NCBI GenBank assembly: GCA_011525695.1
Contig: WYBX01000084.1
Coordinates: 34,266 to 98,265, forward strand
DNA length: 64,000 bases
Direction: 5' to 3'
Source: Verrucomicrobiia bacterium
Lineage (GTDB): Bacteria > Verrucomicrobiota > Verrucomicrobiia > Opitutales > Opitutaceae
A program made the translations under genes and the position numbers. The notes beneath the pieces are model-generated. The model did not search any database, was not told where the DNA came from, and saw nothing but the letters and a program-made list of their open reading frames with translations. Below are positions 16,375-25,900 of the stretch, one piece after another; the stretch's first letter is position 1, and every line of letters begins with the position of its first letter.

Positions 16375-17748
16375 TCAGGCCTTGATCACCTGGCCGGCCT
16401 TCGTCGGGACGGCTACCATGGCATTCCGGGTGTCAACGATGCAGGCGGCCCAATCGGCGAGTTCCTGGTAATTCACATTGGCATGGTTGGTGGCGATCAG
16501 GACCAGATCGAAACGGCCGATGGTCTCGCGATCCCAGTTCACGGAGCGGGTGCCTGCCCAATGGGGATGCTCGCGAGTGGGTTTGATCACGGGCACGTAG
16601 GGATCGTGATAGGCGACCTCGGCGCCGCGATCGCGCAGCTTTTCCATCAGGATGTAGCTGGGCGACTCGCGCTCATCGTCGACATTGGGCTTGTAGGCGA
16701 GCCCGAGGATGAGAATCCGGCTGCCCTTGATCGACTTGGCGCGATCGTTGAGCGCGTCGGCGACGCGGTGGATCACATAATCGGGCATGGCGGTGTTGAT
16801 CTCGCCGGCGAGTTCGATGAACCGCGTGTGCTGCCCGTATTCGCGCGCCTTCCAGGTCAGGTAGAACGGATCGATCGGAATGCAGTGTCCGCCGAGGCCC
16901 GGGCCCGGGTAGAACGGCATGAACCCGAACGGCTTGGTCTTGGCGGCGTTGATGACCTCCCAGACATCGATGCCCATGGCGGAGTACACCACCTTGAGTT
17001 CGTTGACGAGGGCGATGTTGACTCCGCGGAACGTGTTCTCGAGCAGCTTGGTTGCCTCGGCCACGCGGCAGGACGAAACCGGGACGAGCGTCTTGATTGC
17101 GATCGAGTAGAGCGCGACCGCCTTCTCGAGGCAGGCCGGCGTGTAGCCGCCCACGACCTTGGGAATGGTGGCGACGACGCTGCTGGGATTGCCCGGATCC
17201 TCGCGCTCGGGGGAAAAGGCGAGGTGAAAACCCGTGCCGGCATTCATGCCCGAACCCGCCTCGAGTACCTGCCGGAGATCCTCGTCGGTTGTTCCCGGAT
17301 ACGTCGTCGATTCGAGCACGACCAGCGCGCCGGGCTTGAGATGCGGGGCGATGGCCTTGCCGGTCTCGACAATGTAGGAGATATCCGGCTCGCGGTTCTT
17401 GTTCAGCGGCGTCGGCACGCAAATCACGACTGCGTCCGAGGTGCGGATGGCCGAGAAGTCGGTGGAGGCCCGGAAGGACTTCTGCGCCACGGCTTCCTGG
17501 ATCGTCTTGGCCGCGATGTGCTTGATGTAGCTCTGGCCCTGATTGAGGGCGTTGACCTTCGCGGCATCGATATCGAGGCCGGTGACCTGCGCGCCGCACC
17601 GCGCAAACTGGAGACAGAGCGGGAGGCCGACATAACCGAGGCCGACGACCGCCACGGAGGCGGCCGGAGTGCGGGACGTGGCCGCGGAGGTGGGGGCGCT
17701 GACTGACGTGGGCCGTTTGGCCTGGGTGGGTGATTCTGCGATGTTCAT
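16375..17748 (-). CDS. UDP-N-acetyl-hexosamine 6-dehydrogenase (WbpA/WecC-like)
   Basis: 457 residues. Three-domain UDP-sugar dehydrogenase: Rossmann GLGYVGLP at 36-43, CVPTPL at 110-115, catalytic GGHCIPIDP with Cys289, and a C-terminal UDP-binding domain (GLAYKPNVDDERESPS). The first 30 residues are a Ser/Thr/Ala-rich extension. It oxidises UDP-HexNAc at C6 with NAD+ to the uronic acid. Together with the WbpB-, WbpD- and WbpE-like enzymes at 41703-44853 it gives a complete route from UDP-GlcNAc to a UDP-2,3-diacetamido-uronic acid. The WbpA step lies 24 kb from the other three, which suggests insertion of the variable core between them. Confidence 0.9.
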   Translation of the reverse strand: MNIAESPTQAKRPTSVSAPTSAATSRTPAASVAVVGLGYVGLPLCLQFARCGAQVTGLDIDAAKVNALNQGQSYIKHIAAKTIQEAVAQKSFRASTDFSAIRTSDAVVICVPTPLNKNREPDISYIVETGKAIAPHLKPGALVVLESTTYPGTTDEDLRQVLEAGSGMNAGTGFHLAFSPEREDPGNPSSVVATIPKVVGGYTPACLEKAVALYSIAIKTLVPVSSCRVAEATKLLENTFRGVNIALVNELKVVYSAMGIDVWEVINAAKTKPFGFMPFYPGPGLGGHCIPIDPFYLTWKAREYGQHTRFIELAGEINTAMPDYVIHRVADALNDRAKSIKGSRILILGLAYKPNVDDERESPSYILMEKLRDRGAEVAYHDPYVPVIKPTREHPHWAGTRSVNWDRETIGRFDLVLIATNHANVNYQELADWAACIVDTRNAMVAVPTKAGQVIKA

Positions 17749-18090
17749 GAGTTGAGAGGGCGAATTGAGGATTCCAAGGCGAAGATTAAAGGAAAGGGTG
17801 CGTTTCAGGAGCGAAGGTCAGCGGCATTTGCGGCCATTCCTAGAGGGACGCCCTCCGCGTCGTCCATTCGAAGACCCATTCGTGGAGGGACGCCCTCCGT
17901 GGCGTCCAATGGCCCGATGGGAAGATCGTCCTGCGCAGCGGATCGATTTTATTGGCCGTGACGGAGCACGGCCCTCCATCAACCCAGTTCCCGGCCGGGA
18001 CGGCTTGCCCTCCGAAGGCCCGGCGAAGTAGGGAGTCCGGCCGTCCATGAATGCCGGAAACGATCGATGGCGCGGTTGCGAGGAAGCGCA
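17749..18090. other. Gene-free 342-base gap with hairpin repeats
   Basis: No credible gene. It holds copy 2 of the hairpin repeat (17846-17973) and flanking GC-rich sequence. No recognisable promoter serves the dehydrogenase gene downstream. Confidence 0.65.
17846..17973. repeat. Dispersed intergenic hairpin repeat, copy 2
   Basis: Same architecture as 15185-15381. A slightly imperfect unit (17846-17865, one stem mismatch) is followed 42 bases later by the perfect GGACGCC-CTCCGT-GGCGTCC at 17888-17907. A GGCCGTG-ACGGAG-CACGGCC unit follows at 17954-17973. Against copy 1, stem position 6 changes from A-T to C-G on both sides at once, a compensatory change. Confidence 0.8.
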
Positions 18091-19692
18091 TCAGGCGGAG
18101 GAGATGGCGCGCTTTCCGATCAATCCCTGCAGCCGGTCAATCATGAACCGGGCCTCCTGCCGCATTGGCGGCCAGCAAAGGATGGAGGTGACGGCCACGA
18201 CGAGCCCGGCCATTCCGGCGAGTATCAATTGCATGAGCGGTGACTGGGATGTGGACACGTTTTGGACGAGCCACGTTGCAGCGGCGACCGCCCCCCACAA
18301 TGGCAAATGACGGAAAAACACGGCCCAGAGATCCGCGGTGCTCACCGGCCCCGACCGGCCGGTCAGGAAGTACTGGATGGGCAAGCGGATCAGCAGGCCT
18401 ACAAGCGAGAATGAAATGGCCAGCCCGACCAGTCCGAAGGGCAGGCCGGCGGCGATGGACGCGACGGTCAGCAACGGGACCACCACGCCCATACTCAGCA
18501 GGTCACGGCTGCGGCCCTGGGTTGTGAGCAGCCACATCACGGCGTAGCTGAGCGGAATATAAAGGGCGGCGACGGTCAGCCATGCGAAAATCGGAATCAC
18601 CTCGGACCAGGCGGGACCCAGCAGGAAGAGCACGATTGGTTCCGAGACACCGGCAAGGAGACCGGCAAAGATGAAGCTGAAAAGTGCGATCGCGCCGTAC
18701 GCCTGCAGGAAGGTTTCACGATAGCGGTTGGGGTCATTCTGCAATCGCGAGAGGACCGGAACAAACACGGTGTCGAACGGCTGGATGACCTGATCCAGCG
18801 GCCGGAGCAGCAGGGCGGACGCGCGCGTATAAAGGCCGACCGCATCGGCACCATAAAACCGGCCGAGCAGGATCACATCGGTGCCCGAGACAAGACGTCG
18901 CAGGAAGATATAGAACGTCATGCTGGCGCCAAACCGGACGAGCGGCCGGGTGCCACTCCGCCGCCTGGGCAGATGCGGTTTCCAGCCGGAGGCGGCCCAG
19001 GTCAAACCCACCTCCGCGATCGTTGTTGCCAGCTGCATGCCCACGAGCGACCAGTAGCCAAATCCGCGCCAGGCGAGCAAGATCCCGGCCAGGAATCCCG
19101 CGATGCCCGAGCTGATGTCGATCATCGCCACGGCCCTGAACCGCATCTGCCGGTTCAACAGCGCAAGGTGCTGGACCGCGGCACCGCTGAGGAGGAACGA
19201 CATCGACAGCAGCACGGTGATGACCGTCAGCCGATCATCGCGATAGAACCAGGCGACGGCCGGGGCGAGCGCGGAACCGATGAGGGCGATGGCACCGCCG
19301 ATCGCCACATTGATCCAGAAGAGGTTCGAGACCTGGGCCTGCGTGATGTTCTCCTTCTGCACCGTCGCGGTGGAGAGCCCGCCTTCGCGAAACGTGCGCA
19401 GCACCGGCATCAGGGCGCCAGCCATCGCGACGAGCCCGAAGTCCTTCGGTGAAAGCAACCGGGCGAGAATGACGACGCCACCAAGGTTCAGTCCGAACTT
19501 GATCGCCTGGGCGGCAGCGGTGACCAGCCCGCCGGAGACCGCCCGACGGCCCAGCCCCTTCATCAGGTGGGTCGTGTCAATATGGACATTCGCGCCGCCG
19601 TTTGGAGTCGTGACCGCGGCTGCCGCCACACTCGCGACTGGCGGAATGGATTCCGACTGCGGCGGGCACGATTCAGGCACGGTGCCGTTCAT
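18091..19692 (-). CDS. Lipid-linked oligosaccharide flippase (Wzx/MOP superfamily)
   Basis: 533 residues with a long cytoplasmic N terminus (about 55 residues) and then roughly 12-14 hydrophobic segments, typical of Wzx-like polysaccharide transporters. GLGRRAVSGGLVTAAAQAIKF followed by LSPKDFGLVAMAGALMPVLRTFREGGLSTATVQKE is the characteristic start of the family. It would flip the undecaprenyl-linked repeat unit across the inner membrane for polymerisation by the Wzy-like protein at 31740-33200. With the priming transferase at 44889 and the Wzc- and Wza-like proteins this makes a Wzx/Wzy-dependent system. Confidence 0.9.
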   Translation of the reverse strand: MNGTVPESCPPQSESIPPVASVAAAAVTTPNGGANVHIDTTHLMKGLGRRAVSGGLVTAAAQAIKFGLNLGGVVILARLLSPKDFGLVAMAGALMPVLRTFREGGLSTATVQKENITQAQVSNLFWINVAIGGAIALIGSALAPAVAWFYRDDRLTVITVLLSMSFLLSGAAVQHLALLNRQMRFRAVAMIDISSGIAGFLAGILLAWRGFGYWSLVGMQLATTIAEVGLTWAASGWKPHLPRRRSGTRPLVRFGASMTFYIFLRRLVSGTDVILLGRFYGADAVGLYTRASALLLRPLDQVIQPFDTVFVPVLSRLQNDPNRYRETFLQAYGAIALFSFIFAGLLAGVSEPIVLFLLGPAWSEVIPIFAWLTVAALYIPLSYAVMWLLTTQGRSRDLLSMGVVVPLLTVASIAAGLPFGLVGLAISFSLVGLLIRLPIQYFLTGRSGPVSTADLWAVFFRHLPLWGAVAAATWLVQNVSTSQSPLMQLILAGMAGLVVAVTSILCWPPMRQEARFMIDRLQGLIGKRAISSA

Positions 19693-19982
19693 GAAAATGG
19701 GAAAAGTCCGAAGTGAACCGGCAGGCGGATTTACTCGAGGCCTGCGGGTCGTGCGGCCGGCCGCAAGGTATTGAAGGCCTCATTGAAGCTCACTTCTGGG
19801 ATGACGATACTGCGAACCTTCGCACGCCGCTGTAGATCAGGTCTCGCATCCGGTCCTGCCAGGAGAAACGGAAATACGATTTGAACTGCAGTTCGCCGGT
19901 CGGAGACGCGGCGCTACGGTGCCAGCTGCCTGCGGTAGCGCCGGTTTTGAACCGGCGCTGGTGCCAGGCGAAGACTGGCACC
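19693..19982. other. Gene-free gap with two strong hairpins
   Basis: This 290-base gap separates the giant secreted protein from the flippase gene. 19938-19958 is a perfect 9-bp stem (GCGCCGGTT, loop TTG). 19960-19982 is a perfect 8-bp stem (GGTGCCAG, 7-base loop) ending immediately before the giant gene's stop codon. They may end or protect the giant gene's transcript; no T-run is present. Confidence 0.6.
19938..19982 (-). repeat. Tandem hairpins abutting the giant gene's stop codon
   Basis: Two perfect stem-loops back to back (stems of 9 and 8 bp). The first shares its sequence core (CGCCGGTT-TTN-AACCGGCG) with the hairpin at 39325-39343, so it is a dispersed repeat and not unique to this gene. 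Confidence 0.7.
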
Positions 19983-22900
19983 TCAGGGCATTTCGTAGAT
20001 TTCGACCAGCGCGACGCCGGTGCTGCCACCGACTCCGGAGACGACCACACTGTAGAGTCCCGGTTGAAGCGTGACCAGCAGCGCTCCGTCCTGGCTTCCG
20101 GCCGGGAGCTCGAATGCGCCGACCTGGCCGAAGGCCGCGGAAAGCGCGGCGGTCCCGCCCCAATTGTCGTTCTGATGCAGCAAGTTGGCCCCCTGGAAGA
20201 GTTCCAGCTTGGGATTGGCAAGGACCCCAGCCACGTCGAATTGGGTCAGGGTCGGACCGACGGCCCGGAGCAGGAGTTTCCGCGGCACATTGCCGTCGAT
20301 GACGAAGCCGGCGATGAGAACATCGTCACCAGCGCCCACGCGGGTGCGGGCCGAGAGGTTCGACAGCCGGGCCGGGCCGCCAGCGGCACTGTCGTACAGT
20401 TCGATCAGGGCAACTCCCTGCGAGGAACCCTTGCCCGTGACATGCACCGAATGGAGCCCACGAACCGGAGGCGACAGCAGCGCCGCATCGAGACTGCCGC
20501 TCGGCAGGGCGAAGGCGCCCACCGTCTCGCTGAGCGAGGCCACCGTGGCAGCATCCTCCGAGGCCGCCCAATCGTCATTCGTGCGGACCGGCAGCGCTCC
20601 CGCATAAAGGGTCAGCACCGGATCGGCCAGTGGATTGGCAACATCGAAGTTGGCCAGGGTCGGGCCAATGCCGCGGATGAGCAGCGACTTCGAGGCCGTG
20701 CCCGAAACGACGAACCCGGCAATCAGCGTGTTGTCACCACTGCCGGCCGGTGCGCGGACGGAGAGGTTGATCAGGTTGGCCACGGGAGCAACGGTGTCCG
20801 GCACACCGGAGAAGACGATTGGCGTCGATGAACCGGCCGCGAGATAGGAGGCCGCGATCGTCTGGCCTTCGGCATCCACGGTCAGCACGAGCTGGCCGCC
20901 GCTGGAGGTTGTGAGCGACACTTGCCCGTCAGCTCCCATCGTGGCGGTCGCGCCATCGACCAGCCCTTCGGCGGTGGTGACGACCAGGGTCTGGCCGCTC
21001 GGGCCGACAATGGAATACGTGGCGCCCGTATCGGCGCCGAGCGCCGACGCGGTGTAGAATCCGGCCAGCCCGGCGGCGGGACCGGTGCCGTTGTCCGCGC
21101 TGCCCGACAAGGTGAGCCCCAATCCGGCCAGCTCACCGGCAATGGTGTCGTCGTCGATTTCGCCGGACAGAACAAACGCGAGCCCGGCAGCCGCCGTCGG
21201 CGGAGTACCGCCGGCGGTACGATCCGTGAGGACGGAAGAACCGTTTCCGCTGGCGGAAATTTCGCTCCCGGAGGTCGAGAACGTGCCATCGGGATTGATG
21301 ATGAAGTCGAGGACGATCGCGGATTCCCGATCGGGGAAGTAGGCCATGTAGGTCGCCGTATTGTCGTCGCGGACATGCAGTGCCCAGGTGCCGCCGCCCT
21401 CGAAGGTGCCGAAATAGGTGCCGGCATAGTTCGGCGGATTGACGGCGAGCAGGGCCACGGCGCTGGTGACGCTGCCGACGCTGTTGGTCACGACCACGTC
21501 ATATCCGCCGGCATCGGCCTCCTGCAGGTTGGTCCGGGTGTAGCTGGCATTGGTGGCCCCGGTGATCGCGGCACCGTTCAACCGCCACTGGTAACCAGGG
21601 GCGGGGCTGCCATCGGCGACGACGGTGAACGTGGCCTCGCCGCCGAGGATGCCAGCCTGGCCTGCCGGCTGGGTGGTGATCGACGGGGCGTAATGGACGG
21701 TGAGCTGGGCGGAGTTCGTGCTGGCGCTGCCCTGTGAGTTGGTCGCAACCATCCGGTAGGTGCCCGCATCAGCCCGCGTGACGTTAGTCAGCGTCAGGGT
21801 CGTGCCGGTTTCGCCGGCAATCGGAGAGCTACCCTTGCGCCACTGGAAGGTGGGGGCCGGGGTGCCGGTGGCGGCGGCAATGAAGGAGACATCGCCACCC
21901 TCGGTCACCGTCTGGTCGATGGGATGAAGCGTGATGCCTGGTGCCGCGACCAGTGGGTTGATGTTGCCCGTGATGCCGACCGGCAGCGTGACGGTGTAGT
22001 TTCCCGCCGCGGCGCCTCCGAGCGTGAGACCGGTGACCGTGACCGACTTGTTGTTTCCGATGGCGGCATCGGCAAACGTGCCGGTGACGGTCGCGATGGT
22101 CACGTTTCCATTTCCCGTGTCGGCCGGCGCCAGCCCGACGAGGGTCGCCGCGCCGGTATTGAAGGTGGCGGTCGTGTTGCCATCGAACGCCTTGTCATTC
22201 ACGACGAGCCCCGTGACCGTGAGGTTCACCGTGGAGATATCGGCGGTGAGCCCGACGGGCGGGGTCGCGCTGTAGTTGCCGGCGGCGGATCCGCCCAAGG
22301 AGACCGCGGTGACGGTCACCGGCTTGCCCACGCCAGCTGCGGCGGTCGCGAAAGCACCGGTTGCCCCCGTGACATTGACATTGGCTTCCTCACCGGCGAC
22401 GACCCCGGTCAGCGCCGCGCCGCCAACGTTGAAGGTGGCCGCGGTGGTGCCGTCGTAGGCGCGGTTGTTGACGGTGATCCCCGAGACGGTGAGTGCACGC
22501 GGGGTGATGTCGGCCGTCGTGTTGGCGAGCGTGATCGAGTAGTTGAAGTTGTCGCCGCCGCCGAGGCTGAGGCCCGACAGGGTGACGGTCTTGTCCGTGC
22601 CCACAGCTGCCGTGTCAAAGGTGCCGGCAGCCGTGCCGGTGACACCGACCGCATCGCCGTTATAGGGCCGGCCATCGTTGACCGTGCCCGTGCCGGCGTC
22701 TTCCGCGGCGAGCAGCGCAGCCGTCCCGCTGACCGTTGCAGTCGTCGTGCCGTCATAAGGCCGGTCGTCGGCCGTGATGCCGGTGACGGAGAGTGGCTTC
22801 GGGGTGATATCCGCCGGCAGTCCCGCCGGCTGCGTGACAGAATAGTTTGCGGCCGGTCCGCCGGCGATCAGGGCGAGTCCGGTGACGGTGACCGTTTGCG

Positions 22901-25900
22901 CGCCTACGGTCGCGGCGCCAAAGGTCGCGGTATAGGATGCCGGATCCAAGGCGACGGAATCGCCTCCCACCACGCCGACCAGTTCGGCGTTCGCGATGTC
23001 GAGCGTCGCGACCGTGGTCTTGTCGTAGACCTTGTCATTGGCGTCCACATTCACTGTGAGGTTGGCCGCGGTGATGTTGGCGGTGGCAGCCGGTTGGGTG
23101 AGCGTGTAATTGCCGCCATCCGCACCGCCGAGGGTGATGCCGGAGATCGTGACGGCCTTGCCGACGCCGACATCCTTGTTGGCGAACACGCCGGTGCCGC
23201 CGGAGAACGTGACCGTGTCGCCACCGATGACGCCGACCAGCGAAGCGCCGCTGGTGTCGAGTGTCGCGGTGGTGGTCCCATCGTAGGTCTTGTTGTTGGC
23301 CGTGACGCCCGTGATCGTAAGATTGACCGCTGTGATGTTGGCCGTGGGCGTGGGCTGGGCGAGCGAGTAGTTGCCACCGTCTGCGCCGCCCAGGGTGATC
23401 CCGACAACCGTGACGGGCTTGGCGTTGCCGACAGTCTTGTCGGCGAACGTGCCGGTGCCACCGGAGAACGTGACCGTGTCGGCGCCAATCACGCCGACGA
23501 GCGATGCGGCGCCGGTGTTGATGGTGGCCGTCGTCAATCCGTCGTACGGCTTGTTGCTGGCGGTCACTCCGGTGATTGTGAGCGAGGCCTGGGTGATGTT
23601 GGCGGTGGTGGAGGGCTGCGTCAGGGTGTAGTTTCCGCCGTCGGTGCCACCCAGCGTGATGCCGCTGATCGTGACGGTCTTTCCGGCGCCGACATTCTTG
23701 TCGGCAAATGTGCCGGTGCCGCCGGAGAACGTGACCGTGTCACCACCGATCACGCCAACGAGCGAAGCTCCGCCTGTATTGATGCCAGCCGCGGCGTTGC
23801 CGTTGTAAACCTTGTCGCTTGCGGCTACGCCCGTGATTGTGAGCGGTGCCGCCGTAATCGATGCGGTCAGCCCGGTCGGCTGAACCAGGGTGTAGTTGTC
23901 GGCGTCGGTGCCGGTAAGCGTGAGTCCGGTGACGGTGACGGCTTTGGCCGCACCGACAGTCTTGGTGCCGAAGGTGCCGCTGGGCGCGCCGCCCAGGAAG
24001 ACATCATCGCCGGTGTAGGGCTTGCCGTCGGCCGTCGTCCCGGCGCCGGGCGCCTGGGGGGCCTGCAACGCGGCGGCGCCCGAGAAGCCGAGGACCGCGG
24101 TCGTGCCGTTATAGACTTTGTCGTTGGCCGCGAGCGTGCCATTCGAGGTGAGGCTCTTCGGGGTGATGCTGGCGGTCGTGGAAGGCTGGGTCAGGACGTA
24201 ATTCGCGGCCGAGCCGCCGCCGAGGGTGAGGCCGGAGACGGTGACGGTCTTGCCCGCACCAACATGGCGATCCGCGAACGAACCGGAGGCTCCACCGACG
24301 TTCAGGGTCACGTTGTCACCACCGAGCACGCCGACGAGCGAGGCACCACCGGTGATCAACGTCGCTGTGGTGGTGGCATCATACACCTTGTTGTTAGCCG
24401 TGACGCCGGAAACGGTGAGCGTGACTTCGGCGATATCGAGCGTGAGGACGAAGTCCGGGCCGGTACCGGAGGCATTCGAGACGTTGATCGTGACCGGGAA
24501 GGAGCCCGCTTCGGTGGGCGTGCCACTGATCAGGCCCGTGCTCGTGTTGAGCGACACGCCGGCGGGGAGCGAACCGCTGGCGAGGTTATAGGAGGTGTGC
24601 GGCGGATTGGTTGCCGTGATCTGGTAGCTCGTGAAGACGCTGCGATACGTGCCCGACGCCGTGGCGGCACTCGTCACAACCGGGGTCGTGCCAACGAACA
24701 CCGTAAGCGTGGCCGCGCTGGAATTCGAACTGCCATGATCATTGGTCGCGACGCAACGAAACTGCCGGCCGTTAAGTGCGCCGGAAGTTGTGATGGTAAG
24801 AGTTGTCGTCGTAACGCCGGAAAACGTCGCATCGTCGCTGATGTCACTCCAGTCCGCACCATTGGCGCTCGTTTGCCATTGCAGCGTTGGAACAGGAAAA
24901 CCATGCGGTGCCACGTGAAACGTTGCGCTGGCGCCGCTGCTCACTGCGCTGTTCGCTGGAGTGGTTCCGGCGGGCTGATCGAGGAAATAGGGTGCTGTGG
25001 GAGGATCCTCGCCATGGACATAGCGATACCCCGCGGGCAAAACCTGGTATGCAGCCGGCAGATTTGGGATTGTCGCGGTCGCATCCAGGACGCCGGAGGT
25101 GACGGTTGCCGGAATTACGTCAGTTCCCAATGCCGGCCACGGCCGGTCGCCAAACCACTGCGGCTTGGTAGCGCCACGATAGAGTGAATTTGGAAGTGTG
25201 TCGGCACCGAGACCAGAATCTCCCGCGGCCAGGGCCCCGGCGGAAACGTCGAAGTTCTCCTTTCTGATGGTGGTGGCGGCCACGTCCAAGTCGATTTCCT
25301 GATAGCCGCCCGGCCCGCGCAAGATTTGCACCGCAGTGCCGGCCGCCGGCAAGGCCAGGCTTGGCCTGGTTTGACTGGCGATGACATTGCCACCGCTGAA
25401 CGGGACACTCGCTCCCGCAACGGCGCCCGCCGTTGCATCGAGCTGTTGCCCATTGCTCCAGACGATGGTGATAATCGCTCCCGTAGGAACGGTGCCGGCG
25501 TTCAGTGTGATCACTCCGGAATTATTACTGGATCGGGTCGTGAGAGTGCCGGTGATCATCCAGTCGGCCCATGGGTCACCAAGGCTCAGTTGGGCGTTAC
25601 CGCCGGTCGAATTACTGTTGCCGATGTTAGGAAAACCGAAGCTGTACGGACCTCCCGCTGGAGCCCCACTGATGGAATGATAGGGAACGGGCGCTCCCGC
25701 CGGTGAACGCATGCCCAAAAGGTTCGCGACAAGAGAATAATTTCGCGTGAAGCGCTGCAGAAGGATCGGCTCCCGGCTCGCCCCGGCGTTCGTGAACGGC
25801 GCAGTGGTTGCTGAACGAGACGTGCCATGGAACCAGTTGCGGAAGACGGTGTCATGCGACGCGCTGCCGAAATAGCCGTCGCACTGGATATTGGGCGCGA

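Noticed and set aside
15247..17973. Possible CRISPR array from the repeated GGAGGGACG units
   Set aside because: Only two units per locus, linkers are conserved instead of unique, and no cas gene is nearby. It is a REP-like hairpin family.
19938..19982. Rho-independent terminator of the giant gene
   Set aside because: Stems are strong but no T-run follows on the minus strand, and one hairpin is a dispersed repeat.
21924..25187. 1087-codon plus-strand frame opposite the MBG-repeat gene
   Set aside because: Its repetitive D/R/G-rich composition mirrors the repeats on the other strand and no motif is present; it is a mirror of the tandem array.
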